Shown here: positions 22,176-34,333 of the stretch, in pieces
Numbering within the stretch: position 1 is the first letter of the stretch
Layout of the letters: each line of letters starts with the position of its first letter
Origin: Cristatella mucedo
Lineage: Eukaryota; Bryozoa; Phylactolaemata; Cristatellidae
DNA length: 64,000 nucleotides
Assembly (NCBI GenBank): GCA_009760855.2
Contig: WPIO01000024.1
Location: 2,765,001 to 2,829,000 of the forward strand
Reading direction: 5' to 3'
Program-made: the position numbers and the translations under genes
The notes under the pieces: generated by a model
Seen by the model: only the letters and a program-made list of their open reading frames with translations
Told to the model about the DNA's origin: nothing
Database searches by the model: none

Positions 22176-22532
22176 TGCTCGCAAAGCCTGGTACTCCCTC
22201 CCGACCTGTGTCAGAACATCCCCTGACCTGACCACATTTAAAAGCAACTTAAAAACACACCTATTTAGGACAGCATTTAGTGGGTCCCTGTGATTCGTCC
22301 TTCATGTGCTTATGCTTGCTGACACTGTGCATGCTGCCACTAACAACATTTGCATGCTGACCCTGTGCATGTCACCCCTAACCATGTTATTCATTTTGTT
22401 TGCTTTTCAAGCATGACTTTACTTACCATTCAATTGCATTTCCCTTTGCAGCAAATGTAAAGCGCCTAGAAAGAGATTAAGTTCTCTGAGGGTTCTTTAT
22501 CAAATACATTATTATTGTTATTATTATTATTA
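22176..22532 (+). mobile_element. LINE-A 3' end, young type
   Basis: Begins at the codons for A-K-P-W, runs through the 3' UTR repeats and hairpin, and ends in a TTATTATTA tail. Little divergence from the 52-kb copy. Confidence 0.85.
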
Positions 22533-23339
22533 AGACCAATTCCAGGCTTTAAGCCTTAATTGGCACGCCACAAACGTTTCAATGACATATTAATGTATTT
22601 TCCCTAAAAACACAAAACAGCGTAACTATGATGGCTATTTGGCTACTCATGCCTAAAATATTGTTACCACGATGGCTGAATTTTTATACAAAGATTAAAA
22701 TGTTAAACAATTCCGTCGATACTTGTATCGTATGATAGAATGAAACTCTAAAAAGTTGGCACACGTCAAATATATAAGAAACAAGATTGGTCCGGAATAG
22801 AATATCAGTAGGAGATCTAAGCTAAGCAGAAGTCGGTCGACTCTCCTATTTGGGGTACATTTTCCACAGCTAATCTGAAAAAGTCCTTAAAGCATTCCCT
22901 GCATGTTTATATTTTTATGCTTATTCAAATTACGAATAAATTTATCAAAATCAAAACTGAGGCACATTTTCCAGCTTTATCTGAAGACAGTAGAACTCGT
23001 CATGTTACCGTTGTGTGTGAGCTTTTAGAAGTCTCACGTTGACGGTTCCTTATGAGATCAATTTACAGAGGGTAGAAATCGAATGTGGACTTTGCTATTC
23101 AAGATTTAATTGCATGAATAATTTAAATAATGAGATTTCCCGAGAGGTGCTTCCACAATACCCACGTCGTAATCATCAACCGTCGGGAATTTTAAAAGTC
23201 GAAAAAATTATTAGGGAAAGTATATCAGACATTCATTTGCTCTACCCACTTGGGTGATCTCGCATTGAAAGCCTCGTATTCGAGCTAACTGTTAAAGTAT
23301 GGGTACGTAATACACTGTGCTCTTATAAGCGCAGTTCTG
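22533..23339. other. nothing recognised
   Basis: Intron-like. The plus frame 23039-23257 is unsupported. Confidence 0.5.
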
Positions 23340-24098
23340 ATAATTCCCTAGCTTTAGCTAATCTGTCAGAACAACTCCCTCACCAGGCTAGTCATCGCGC
23401 TCCCAGATTTTCCCCTGCTGCAGACTATGGCAAATCCTATTCAAGCCTTCCTGAGCTGCAACCTATATGCTACTCACTACCTCAACTACCCTCTTGACTC
23501 AGCTATGCTTCTCACGTCCTGGTTGCTGCCTGAGATTAAGTCTGCTGGCTACTGCCTGCGTACCAAAAGCCGTGAAGGACTTGAGCTACAGAAAACTCTA
23601 TTTCTCTCCTTCCTAACTCCCAAATAGTCTATGTAACTTTGTGGAACTACGGACGGTAATAAATTAATATTAAACTAATTTTCTGACTCAAATCACATAG
23701 CTGTACCTCGAATAAATCTCAAAGCTTTGGGAGACTGTGATTTTAGTTCACATGCTGCCAAAGCCTTAAACTCACTCCCGACTGATGCCACGGTATCTCA
23801 TTACTGGACAAAATTTAAGAACAAGCTAAAACACACTAGTTTTTTATCGCAGAATTCAGTGAGTCCTCGCGATTCTTTATTTTGGTGCTTATGCTTGCTG
23901 AAAGTGCATCGTACCACTAACTTTACTTGCACGTTAAAACTGTGACTGTCCCTCTAGCCTATCGTGATTATTGAGATTTTGCATGTTACAACTTAATATT
24001 TGATCACGCTTCCTGTACAACATATTTAAAGTATCTCTAACGAGATAAATTTCTCTGAGAATGCAATTCATATGTATTATTGTAATAATTATTATAAT
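23340..24098 (+). mobile_element. old LINE-A relic split by LINE-B
   Basis: A diverged LINE-A 3' part lies in two pieces, 23340-23412 (codons for the L-S-x-x-L-P-H-Q-A segment) and 23678-24098 (F-G-D-x-x-F-S segment, 3' UTR, eroded tail). The two pieces are collinear with the consensus and are separated by a LINE-B insertion flanked by ATTTTC on both sides. Confidence 0.7.
23413..23677 (+). mobile_element. LINE-B insertion nested in LINE-A
   Basis: The 3' part of LINE-B (from CTGCTGCAGACTATGGC) ends GTGGAACTACGGACGGTAAT with an eroded tail. Candidate target-site duplication ATTTTC at 23407-23412 and 23678-23683. Confidence 0.7.
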
Positions 24099-24129
24099 TT
24101 CTTTATCCTCATGCACCTAGATCAGACAT

Positions 24130-24285
24130 ATAAGGATCGTGTTACACGAGCCAGGTAATGTGAGTTCAAGCCTACGGATGAAGGTATGCCACGTAATCAT
24201 CATCTATTGCAAACGAAGATTATCGCCGATAAGAATTTTCTGCAGCTATAGAGATAAGGGTTGTTAAATCAGCTACATTAAAATT
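24130..24285 (+). mobile_element. SINE-1 relic
   Basis: B-box-like GTTCAAGCC, body GATTATCGCC...GAATTTTCTG and end GGTTGTTAAATCAGCTA. Follows the old LINE-A relic. Confidence 0.5.
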
Positions 24286-24773
24286 AATGATGAATGGAAA
24301 TAATGCAGCCTATCCAAAGAAAACTGTCTATAACGCCCAAAATGTCTAAATGGCGCTGGCGGTTTCAAATCTCCAATTTTTATTAATCATCGAGAGTGAA
24401 CGGAAGTAGTCGGTCAACAATAAAAACAATCTGACGCCATGTTTGTATAAAGTGCATGTTTATTGGCAAATAGTATTTATTATTGTTACTATCGTTCGGT
24501 TTGAGTAACCAAGTCGGGAAAAGAGTCTGATGCACGACACTATCTTATTGTGTGTCCTACAATAGCAACCAAATTAGCATAGTTGCTCCAAATAACTGGA
24601 TGGTTCATACGGATATTACGATTCTATATATAGTAGTCTTGCTGCTTCCATTTCCCTTTCTAAGAAGATAGCTGTCATCAAATCTGTTTCTGTCAATAGT
24701 ATTTGCGTTCTTAATACAGTGTATCGTGTAATATTGATGGTTTTCATTCCGAATGTTAGTAAAAACGGTTTCC
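24286..24773. other. nothing recognised
   Basis: Intron-like, AT-rich. Confidence 0.5.
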
Positions 24774-26940
24774 ATGTAACGTAATGCAATGCAATGTAAC
24801 GTATCGCCGTCTGTAACTCATAAAAGCCACAAAGACCATATGGGTGGTAAGCCGGAGAGTTTTATATAGCCCACTCACAGCCTAAGCGGCTTTAGGTATG
24901 CGTTCGGTAGCCAACAGACTTCAGATCAGGCAACAGAGAGAACGTGGGAAGCATAGCAGATTCAGGAGAGCAATTGAGTTAGTTAGTAACATGTAAGTGT
25001 AAGCTCAGAACAGCTAAAAGGGATGTGCTATAGCCGGCAGCACGAGAGCAGTTGTCATTGCATAAGAACCACGGAAGCGAGTTCCACAGTCTAGAACCTG
25101 CAAAACAAAAGCTTCTGTTGCCATCGGTCTTCAACATGAGAAATGAAACAGTTAATTTACTGTCCATACAGGACCTGAGGGCACGAGGAGGCTGAAACTG
25201 GTGCAGCAGTGCAGCTAGGTATGGAGGAGCCAAGCCGTGGTGGGCCTTTCGGGTCAGCATAAGAACTATACACTATATCCGTTGATCAACCGGCAGCCAT
25301 CCTAGCTCTGTTAGCAAAGAAGACACGCGTCCAAACCTCTCCGATTTCAGTCTAGCCTTGCAGCCATATTCATAGCTATCTGCAGTGACCTAGTTGCTTT
25401 TCCGGTAGCCCAGCCGAGGAAATTATTATAAGCCAAGGGAATTACAATAATCAAGCCGAGACAGAACTACAGAGCTCGTTAACGTCTTTGTAAGCAACTG
25501 TGGAAGACAGCTCATAATCTTAGATAGGGATCTGATGCGATGGTTAGCTGTAGAAGCAGTCTACTGAATGAAGCTTTTAAAATTTCGACAGCTGTCGAAA
25601 ACTAAATTAAATTTAGAGCACATGATGATGGTCGAACAAAAGCATCACCTATTAGAAGAGCGAAGCCTTCCAGTGCAGCCACAAGCTTAGGGTACCCTAT
25701 GAGCAGCAGTTCAGTTTTATCGTCGTTTAGTTTCAAGAAACTTGCCAACATCCAGGATCAAATTTTGGCAATATCAGCATTCCGTGTAACTGTTGCTGCA
25801 GCAGATTCCGATGGTTTGAATGACAAATACGGCAGCATGAAAGTGACATCGTATTCCACGGGCCCAGCAACCTTTCTTGAGAGTGAGTGTGCATGGAGAA
25901 GAGCAAGGGACCGAATTCGGACCCTTGAGGGACGGCTCCGCAGGTGGCCGGTCTTGCAGGTGAGACCTGACCCCCACGCGACACTGATTGAACACGATCA
26001 GACGAGTATGATTGAAGCCACGCCAGTGCCTCATCTGCCAGACCCATCACTGTTCTCGATCGTTCAAATAGGACATCATGATCAATGGTGTAGAAAGCAG
26101 CTGAGAGATCTAGCTGAGCTAGCGAAGTGGCATTCCCGCTATCGTTGCTGCATAGGATGTCATTGCTAACAATGAGGAGAGCAGTTTCAGTGGTGTGGTG
26201 CGTCTTGAACCCAGATTGAAATGTTGTCGACAATTAATTCTTTTCAACATATGCTACTAGCCGCTTAGCAACGATTTTTTCAAGAATCTTTGCCAATCAA
26301 GGAAAAAGGGAAACTGGGCGATAGTTTGCAAGGACCACTGCATCCAATCCAGGCTTTTAAGTATCATTCAAACGATCTCCGATTTGAAGAACTTAGGTAC
26401 GAACCATTTACCTAAAAAAGCATTAAAAATCTCGGTTATGGCAGGGCTAAGTTTGTTTGCCAGTGAAGACCACAGAGATAATGGTCTAGGGTCTTTAGAA
26501 GACGAGTTCTTTTTACTAAACCTTATTAAGGTAGCCACATCGCATGCAGAAACCTCGGAAAATCGTTCAAGGATGGTCACAGATTGCTATTTGGCAGTTG
26601 CTTTACTCGACGGGGGCTTTAAAGAGGCACAAGTGTACACAATTTTTTCAGTAAAGAAGGCTGAAAACCATTCGGCTGAGCCGCTAATATCTGGGCAGTC
26701 ATATCTCTCACCGTTGGCCTGTAAGTCGTGTACCGTCTTATAAATCAGTTGTGGGTCTGACTGGCAGGACTTCAGTTTTCGAGTGAAAAAAAAACCTTGG
26801 CTTTTTTAAGCTTCTGGGTGTAAACTTCAATGAAGTCATTGAAATTGAATAGATTTGCACCAGAAACCGACGTCTTAAAACGACATTCAAGCCTGCGCTT
26901 ATACCGGCCGTTCCTAATGTAGACAATTATATAGCCTCAA
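24774..26940 (-). mobile_element. LINE-B, longest copy, RT region frameshifted
   Basis: Runs from an ATGTAACGTAATGC-type tail through the 3' UTR into the RT domain. Minus-strand fragments: 26368-26580 (RT N-terminal FSEVS...SSSKDP...LSPAITEIFNAFLGKW), 25733-26233 (QSGFKTHHTTETALL, palm motif A LDLSAAFYTIDHD, motif B PQGSEFGPLLFS) and 24979-25260 (C-terminal region). The Y-A-D-D box is lost across a frameshift near 25880. No endonuclease domain remains, so it is not autonomous. Confidence 0.82.
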
Positions 26941-26947
26941 TGACATG

Positions 26948-27005
26948 CAAAGCAATGTAATGCATATATATCTGTAAATTCGAAAAGCCGCAAAGACTAT
27001 GAGGG
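26948..27005 (-). mobile_element. LINE-B tail relic
   Basis: ATGCAAAGCAATGTAATGCA then a diverged terminal sequence (TCTGTAAATTCGAAAAGCCG). It directly abuts the larger LINE-B copy in the same orientation. Confidence 0.45.
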
Positions 27006-27129
27006 AGCATCACGCATTAGAAACCTGTGTCTACTCAGCATGTTGTCCTCCAGAAGAGAGGCCTGGTTCCGATGATCGTACGCCACTACTATATGTACAC
27101 ATATGCACCGTTCACAGTCGTTAAATTTG

Positions 27130-27185
27130 GGTAGCAAGCTCCAACCTCGATTAAAGTCTCTTGGCTACCATGCACCTGTACTGGA
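27130..27185 (+). mobile_element. short LINE RT relic
   Basis: The frame reads LQPRLKSLGYHAPV, which matches the P-R-T-N-L-K-S-F-G-D-R-A-F stretch of LINE-A. About 55 bases only. Confidence 0.35.
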
Positions 27186-27479
27186 GTCTATTTGAGCTAC
27201 AGGGGCACCACAGAACACTTTTTAGCGTATACAATGGTTATCCTAAATGGCTTTAGGAGTTATGGAAGAAGGTACGCAACATATCGCGAGAACAAGAACA
27301 TTTCGAAGGATAAATAGTTAATAAAAAGTGTACACAAATCTTCTCCCTTTTCAAAGACTTAAAACTCAAAATCAAGTTGAGCGATAATAGCCACATTAGC
27401 TCTAGCTCATTGGTCAGGACGTACATCACATCTAAGGGTTTCATGAATACTTTTCACACATAGAATAGGATATACTCAC

Positions 27480-27511
27480 AACCTCGGACGCCTGAAGGTG
27501 CAGTGTTCATT
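27480..27511 (-). CDS. microexon: M12B-like domain
   Basis: A 32-nt minus-strand exon lies between a strong acceptor (AATGTACTTTTTAG) and donor GTGAGT. It is phase 2 to 1, exactly the combination needed to connect the exons at 33448-33572 and 21538-21670. It encodes about ten residues (MNTAPSGVRG). With the junction codons it supplies the short Gly-containing loop that in reprolysins precedes the conserved G-x-x-C. It is too short to stand alone; support comes from the splice sites, phase and position. Confidence 0.5.
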
Positions 27512-27737
27512 CTAAAAAGTACATTATCAGGGTAAAAGGAAACTAAGATATCAAGAGACAGTAGTACAATTCGGAAGGTAAAGAAAGACAAACTCCGATA
27601 AAAATTAATAGCAATTGACACTATCAATCACATTGGTGCGAAGGTTTGTAAGAGAACACTGGAATCCAATGGCCATGACTGCATCAACATTAGATACCAC
27701 TACTTATTGAACCCATTGCATACTGATGGCAGATGCT

Positions 27738-28508
27738 TAATAATAATAATAATAGTAATAGTAATAACACATTTGCGTAGAAACCTCGGAGAACTTAAGC
27801 TCTTTCTAGGCAACTTATGTCTACTAAAGTGGGAGCATGATCGCATGATAAGTGGTAGAATGTTCAATGTGAACAAGCATATTATGGTTAGAGGTGACAT
27901 GCACAGGGTCAGAATACAGATATGGTCTGTGGCAGCATGCCCAGTGTCGGCTCGCATAAACACGAAAGGAACGAATCACATGGAAACAAAAGACACTGTA
28001 ATCAATAGATGAGTATTTTGATTCTCTTGAAGTTTACAGCTAGGGGAAGTTGTGATGTCCGTCGGGAATAAGTTGCAGGTTTTGGAAGCATATGAACTAA
28101 AGGCTCGGTCTCCAAAGGATGCGAGATTCGTACGAGGTCTAGCCAAACAATTTGATTTAGATAAGCGGGTGGTACGATGCTAGCCTGGTTGTTGAGTAAG
28201 TCCAACAGGTAGGCCGGAGCCAAAAAATTAAGAGACCTAAAAGTGAGTGACAGAAACTTGAAGTCGACGGGTTGCTTGACTGGAAGCCGGTGAAGGTTGA
28301 CGAGATGTGGTTTGAAGTCGCAACTGCCAGGCTCACGTCAGACAAGCCTAGATGCAGAGGTTTGCACCGACTGTGAGCGCCTGATTGCATAGGCCGGTAG
28401 ACCAGCAAGTGGTGATTTACAGAAGTCGATGGGATGTCACAAATGCATAAACCAATTTAGACGCATCGCTGTATAAACGTGCCTGAATTGTAGCGATGTT
28501 TTGTACCT
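27738..28508 (-). mobile_element. LINE-A, diverged copy
   Basis: AATAATAAT tail, eroded hairpin, 3' UTR and RT C-terminal region with several frameshifts (segments recognisable as A-P-A-Y-L-x-D-L-L and the F-C-x-S-L-L-G-L sense shadow). Older than the 31-kb copy. Confidence 0.75.
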
Positions 28509-28990
28509 TAGATGCCCTCATAGCTCCTGCCGGCTTCAAGACTAGAAAATCGCGATGAAACTTAAGGGAATACTAACCATAATAAATCGTCTGCATTGCA
28601 ACGTAAAAGAACTTAATTTCTATCCACGATGCTGAGTGAACAAGGTTAAGTAACATACACGCTATCAAGTGCGGGAAAAAAAATAAGTATCTAGCAGAGA
28701 CCAGATAAAGTAAAGACAAAGGCGCTCAAAGACTTCGGTTTGTCAGACTCGGAGAAGCAAAACTCCGTAAATCCTGCATAGACACCGTAAAAAAGAGTAG
28801 GCAAGTTAACTAGGGCTCAGAAAAAAACTGAAGAAAACAGAAGTGTATTTATTAGAGGCTTACGAAATTTAAGGGCATGGCTGATAGATATCAAAGGCTG
28901 AAGTCAGTTGTAGACTTTCTTGGCATTCGAGATGAGTGTTCGAACACGAACAGATTTTAATTTTAGCACAGGGAGTAGCTGGAATTAAAT
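28509..28990. other. nothing recognised
   Basis: Intron-like. Confidence 0.5.
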
Positions 28991-29262
28991 AGTAATAATA
29001 ATTCATTTGATATAGCTCCCTCAGAGAACTCAATCTCTTTTGTATGGCACTTTAAATTTGCTCCAAAAGGAACCACGATCGAATGGTTAGTGGTAGCATG
29101 TTTAATAAGCTACATAAGTAATATGGTTATGGGTTACATGCATAGGGTCAGCATGCAAGTGTGGCTGCACAGTGTCAGCTTGCATAAGCACATAAAGGAC
29201 GAATCACAGGGACCCACTAAATGCTGTCCTAAATAGGTGTGTTTGAGTGAGTTTCACAGTAG
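28991..29262 (-). mobile_element. LINE-A 3' end with extra GTGAGTTTCACAG segment
   Basis: Tail, hairpin and older-type 3' UTR, ending in GGTGTGTTTGAGTGAGTTTC, a segment absent from most LINE-A copies but shared with the copy at 31.6 kb. Confidence 0.72.
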
Positions 29263-29354
29263 ATGCAGACGACTAGGGGCGAAGACGAGAAGTAGCACAT
29301 AAAGGGAATCTGGAAATGATTTTACAAATGAGAGCCGAAGAATCGTTGTAAATA

Positions 29355-29515
29355 GTCTTACCAGGTATTTGCTTAGTCTCTTCACTACACAGGTCGTGCG
29401 TTCGAGTCTCGCAGTGGGGACGCCACATTTCCCACTGCTTCTGGTGTTTATAGCCGTAAAAGCTTTTCTGCCGTAACATAAGTGAGGCTATTAAATCGTC
29501 TAACCTCTTTATTAT
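29355..29515 (+). mobile_element. SINE-1, diverged
   Basis: GGTCGTGCGTTCGAGTCTCG (B box GTTCGAGTC), body TTTATAGCCGTAAAAGC and end GAGGCTATTAAATCGTC. Confidence 0.7.
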
Positions 29516-31382
29516 GGAGGCACAATTTAAAATTTTGTGTTTTAAAAGTCACGATGAACGCCCAGTAAAAGTATTTCTGATAAGTCCCTCACTTCATGTA
29601 GTTTTAGTCTCCAACATATGGCAACTCATAATGTCATGATAAAGGAATGATATCAAATTAGTCACATTTACTATCCGGTAATGAGTGCAACAACAGATCT
29701 TATTATTGGTGTTCAAAGCGTACCAGCTTGATAAATATGGACTATGTGAGGCAACAGAGCTATTATCAAATTTGAATTTAAAATTTAAAGATTTTATTAG
29801 AAAACCATCGTCTGCTGATGACGTAACTCATTACTTGTCACTATGTATAGCTCAAAAATTCACTACCATTTGCAAAAATAAGCTTGAAAAAAACTGGCAG
29901 AAATGTATAGCAAAGGCCTCATGTAGGCAATATAAACCCAATGTTAAATCTAATTAGAGCTGCAATACTTACCAAAAATAAATTATTAAGCACACGAGAT
30001 TAGAAAGAAAGTGATAAATTAGGCCAAAATTTTCCGTTTATATCTCTAGCCTAGAACGATTTATTAGCATATGGTATCTTTCGCAAAATATAATTAGCTG
30101 CAATAAATGAGCAATGGTAGCCTACATTAAATGGTTGAGTTGCTGTTGCATTCATTTAATAGCTTTTTTTTTAAAAGTAGATCCCACAAGCAAGCCCGTT
30201 TCAGGAATTTGAGAAGTGCCGTAAATTGACCTAAGAACTGCAAGCACAGAGTATAACTGTCTCAGCAGTTATTCATTTTGACCGCGTTAGAAAATGAAAG
30301 AACTGTGCTCATATTGGTCAAGCAAGTCCTTTTGGAACAGTGCACCTAGATTACTGGTTGAGGTAATGAAAGTGGTGTTTGATAAGCCGTTATTGAGGAC
30401 CAGGTCATTCATTTTTGGTTGACACTTGGTGTTACATAAATTATAAGGTTGAACTTTATACAGTGAAGCTTCGCCAAGCTAGCGGCCATCCAAATGCGAA
30501 TGCTATAGCTGCTTGAATCAAGATACTTTAACGGGTAAGCTTGGGTTCGAAAGTTTGAAGGGTGGAAGTATAAGAGAAGCTTGGATTCGTCAGCTAGTGA
30601 TAAATGCCCAGATTGTGGAGGTGACTGCATGTGCAAGAGTGAGCGTGTGGATAGCGAAAAGAAAAGGGCCCACGGAAGCTACCTGAGGGCATCTCCGCGT
30701 TCTATAATTAAATCAATGCCATCATCAATGCTGTGGCTATATTCTATAGTGGCAATTGCTGCTTACCAGAGCTGCCTAACTCTCAGAAAGAGATCTTTCG
30801 GACCCAACCGGAGAGCCACCAGTCGAGAGGAGATGCGGACTAGGGAACTAGGACAGTGCTGGCTCGTCTTGGTCCCCATTCTGGTAAGTAGGTCACAGCT
30901 TTACTAATATTTTCAGTGCTACGGCCAAGGCCATTTGGAGCCTCGAGGCTGACGGCAGAAGTGCTGAGCGACGCCCTTATTCAGCACTATTTCTCGACAT
31001 CATGCCTCACGTTCAAATTCGCCTTCATCTCGCCCCACCTGATAGAGGGCTAATCCCACACGAGCTCAGGCATCGCAGCAAAAGAACCAGGATATACTGA
31101 ATGCAATTCGCTGGTCTATGTCCCTGTCAAGAGTGCGAGTGATGAGCAAAAAACCAGCTGCCGTTGACTACAAGTGAAGGTCCAAGGTAAAAGGTCAAAG
31201 TAGAATACTTTAAGCACTCATCAAATTAATGCGCTTGCTACATGGTAGTGCAACGTTCAAAATGGTAGGCATCACTTTGACTAGCACATGGAAATGAAAG
31301 ATCTGTTATCCGAGTCAACATAATCGCCGCTTCGAGTGAACGATTCCTCATTAAACTCTGCTATCGATTGAAAGCCCATTAA
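29516..31382. other. unassigned, two plus-strand frames
   Basis: 29685-29957 (90 codons, AT-rich, ends before an AATAAA) and 30581-30907 (108 codons, starts CPDCGGDCMC). Neither matches a known family, and the second lies in a locally GC-rich block that may be an old repeat. Confidence 0.4.
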
Positions 31383-32096
31383 ATAATAATAATAATAATG
31401 CACTTGATAAAGCGCCTTCAGAGAACTCAATCTCTTTCTAAGCGCTTTTAATTTACTGCAAAGTGAAATGCAATGGAATGGTGATTAATATTATGCTTGA
31501 TAAAAAACAACATGAACAACATGGTTAGGGGTGACATGCACAGGGTCGGCATGCTAATGTGGTTAGTGGCAGCATGCACAGTGTCAGCACGCATAAGCAC
31601 ATCAAGGACGAATCACAAGGACCCACTAAATGCTGTCCTAAATAGGTGTGTTCAAGTGAGTTTCACAGCAGATATATAGGTGTATTTTTAAGTTCTTTTT
31701 AAATGTGGTCAAGTCAGGGGATGTTCTGATGCAAGTCGGGAGGGAGTTCCAGGCTTTGGGAACATACGAACTAAATGCACGGTCCCCAAATGATTTGAGG
31801 TTTGTACAAGGTATTGGTAGACTGTTGGATTCCGAAAAGCGGGTGGTACGATGCTTGGCCTGGTGGGGGAGAATTACATTACATTACATCTGAGAGATAG
31901 GCTGGAGCCAAAGAATGAAGTGACCTAAAAGTGAGCGACGAAACCTTGAAGTCAATCCTTTGCTTGACCGGTAGCCAGTGCCGGTCGGCGAGAAGTGGTG
32001 TGATGTGGCAACTGCGACGCTCACGATAGACAAGCCCAGCTGCTGAGATTTGCACCAGCTGCAATCGCCTGATCTCACATGCCGGTAGGCCAGAAA
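31383..32096 (-). mobile_element. LINE-A copy with internal insertions
   Basis: Tail, hairpin, 3' UTR and RT C-terminal codons (frame 31879-32127 reads CEIRRLQLVQISAAGLVYRE and so on). Two insertions relative to other copies: about 30 bases around 31651-31680 (AGTGAGTTTCACAGCAGATA) and ATTACATTACATTACAT at 31871-31889. The reading frame is broken. Confidence 0.82.
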
Positions 32097-32316
32097 GCAT
32101 AAAGATGCTCCGTCTTCCTGCTTCCATATTATCTGAAAATAATTTTGCTGCCTTTGATTGGAATAAAATCCTGCTACTTTTCAGCAGATTTCACAATAGC
32201 AACTTTCCCAATGTGGAGCACATTGATGCTACTAGCATTGGCTGTGGCAGCTGAAGGTATCTTCGAGACTTTATAGTTAACTAAGACCGGTTTTCGCACG
32301 ATGATGGGCAACAATT

Positions 32317-32492
32317 GGTGAGCCATGATGGAACACTATATAAGGCGGTTACTTTTCACGACCTTGGTCCGGAGGTCGTGGGTTAAAATCCTACAGTGGG
32401 GGATTCTTTATTGCAGTGCAAGTGGTGGTGATAGCCGTAAAGGCTGTTTTGGAGTTATACAAAAGAGGCTGTTGAATCAGCTAGAGCAATTA
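32317..32492 (+). mobile_element. SINE-1
   Basis: GGTGAGCCATGATGGAACAC head, GGTCGTGGGTTAAAATCC, body AGTGGTGGTGATAGCCGTAA, end GAGGCTGTTGAATCAGCT. Confidence 0.82.
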
Positions 32493-33447
32493 CCTCGAAG
32501 ATGTCATTTGGCTGTATGTCAAGAAGGATATAACATTAACCGTCAGCAACGACGGAATGATGCTTTTTATCAGTCCCAAAACAACTACTGAGTGCATCTC
32601 GAATAAAGATTACGGTGTGTGCTATAGGTTTTCACCACCGACGAGTTTGGCCCACTAAATAAATATCCGGGCTCCACCCTTAAAAGTATGCAATTACGAT
32701 AACTAGTATATTTAACTGAAAATTTCTTAAGATTGAAAAGAGTTTAAACTATTAATGATAAATAATGAGTAAACTCCCGATTGATTAAAAAGAGAGGTTG
32801 ACATTCAGCAAGGACGCAAGGTTATGAAAAATAGAGAAATAGAGAAGTAGTGGATCGGACATTATAGTCACACGCTAGGAGAATAGTGGTATTGGTCCGT
32901 AATGATAGATGACTGGAGTAATAAGTTTTAGTCATCAAAAAAGGGCGCATATCGGTTATTAATTGCGATTACAACATTTAAAATAGTATTAAAAAGCCCG
33001 CTCATTTTACTAAAGGCTTAGGGTAATTGCATGTGAAACCTTAATAGCAGAACTGAAATTTTGTTTACCTAGTCTTGAAGGCTTTAAAAACTGAAAAATA
33101 ATTTTTTCATAATAACAATAAACCACTTATTAAGAACCGAATGACAACGAAATCTCTGTGCAGATGCTTCACAGCTCGTATCGAGAGAAGTGGTCAGGTC
33201 ATTATAAATGCGTTGTTATACAGTAAATAAGGTCACCGTTAAATACAATGAATTCCAAGAGTAATAGAGATTTGTGTTATCGCTAAAGCTACAGATACAA
33301 GTTATCTTGCTGATGAAATAGTTTTTTTTCGGGTGCTTAAATAGTAAATGTTATTGAATAGAATAGAATACGTAGTTTCTAGAAAGATAATATGGGTATA
33401 GCATTTTAGCGGGTTCGCAAGGAGTAGCATTATTTACTGACGTTTAC
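32493..33447. other. intron-like
   Basis: Very AT-rich, no feature seen. Confidence 0.5.
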
Positions 33448-33572
33448 CTGTAGAAGTAAAGCACGACTTTGCCATAAGAACTCTCTGGAGTGTAGTTCGG
33501 CTGGATTACTCCTGTAGTCACGTCTTGCCAGAAAAGACTCTCTTTGAATGGGGCTTGGTATTTAGTGGTAAA
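33448..33572 (-). CDS. exon: M12B-like domain, strand before the active-site region
   Basis: This 125-nt minus-strand exon has acceptor TTTTTTATTATAG and donor CTACAG then GTAAAC, phase 0 to 2. It encodes about 41 residues beginning FTTKYQAPFKESLFWQ and ending SSYGKVVLYFYR. The hydrophobic strand GKVVLYFY sits where M12B proteins carry the D-V-V-x-L-L-T-G strand that precedes the active-site cleft; the usual T-G is absent. One N-glycosylation sequon (NYT) is present. Phases join cleanly to 34334-34527 upstream and 27480-27511 downstream. Confidence 0.58.
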
Positions 33573-34333
33573 CTATAATAAAAAATTGCCTGCGGCGCTA
33601 GCGATATTATAATTTGCCGGCTGCGAATGTCAGGTTTTTCACGTCCTTTCTTAATAATTGATGCCTGAAAAAAGCCCTCTAACGAAGTCGGATCTAAAAG
33701 TCTGAGCGATCAATAGTTTAAATTTTTAAATTCTGCGTTATAATTAATGCTCTAAAATTAAGTTCTAACGAAACATCGTAGATTTGCAGTGGAACAGCTT
33801 GTATTACCTTGCAAGTGACAATCGTTTTGATTCTCTTTGGTTTGATGCTGAGCGTCTATCCTCACTAAAATTTCTTAAATTTGAACTTTAACTTAGCCTG
33901 AATCAACTTGACTAGGTTAAGTTACATTAATTAAAGATAATACTGAGGAAAATATATCTGCGTCTACCGAAAGATAGATCATCTGAAAGACACGATGAAT
34001 TTTGCAATCCACTTTCTAATGTCCTTTAAAAGATTTTACGTCTTAAATTGTTGGCCGTGCGCACTGATATTGAATCTAATTTTGAAAAATGTCTAAGAAC
34101 AAAGTGGCTTCCTAAATCAATTTAATTTATTCTCATCCTTAGCGACAAGGCGGCATGATCTATATCATTATATAGATCATAATCTTTATGATACTGCCAA
34201 AGCTCTTCGTAAATTGAAAGAAAATCTCCTTACTAAATATTTCTATGCGATAGACAATTATTGAATTTTGATACTGTTTAAAAATTGACGTTTATGACCA
34301 TGTTACAATAAAGGGAGCTTGTTTCTTGACTAC
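33573..34333. other. intron-like
   Basis: Intron between the 34334 and 33448 exons. Contains CATTATATAGATCATAATC, a small local palindrome near 34167. Confidence 0.5.

Noticed and set aside
25699-26169. 156-codon plus-strand ORF
   Set aside because: It is the antisense of the LINE-B RT, whose motifs read on the minus strand.
27253-27444. Minus frame with DVMYVLTNELEL, resembling the D-V-V-x-L-L-T-G strand
   Set aside because: No donor of reasonable quality follows, and its phase does not fit between 33448 and 21538, whereas 27480-27511 does.
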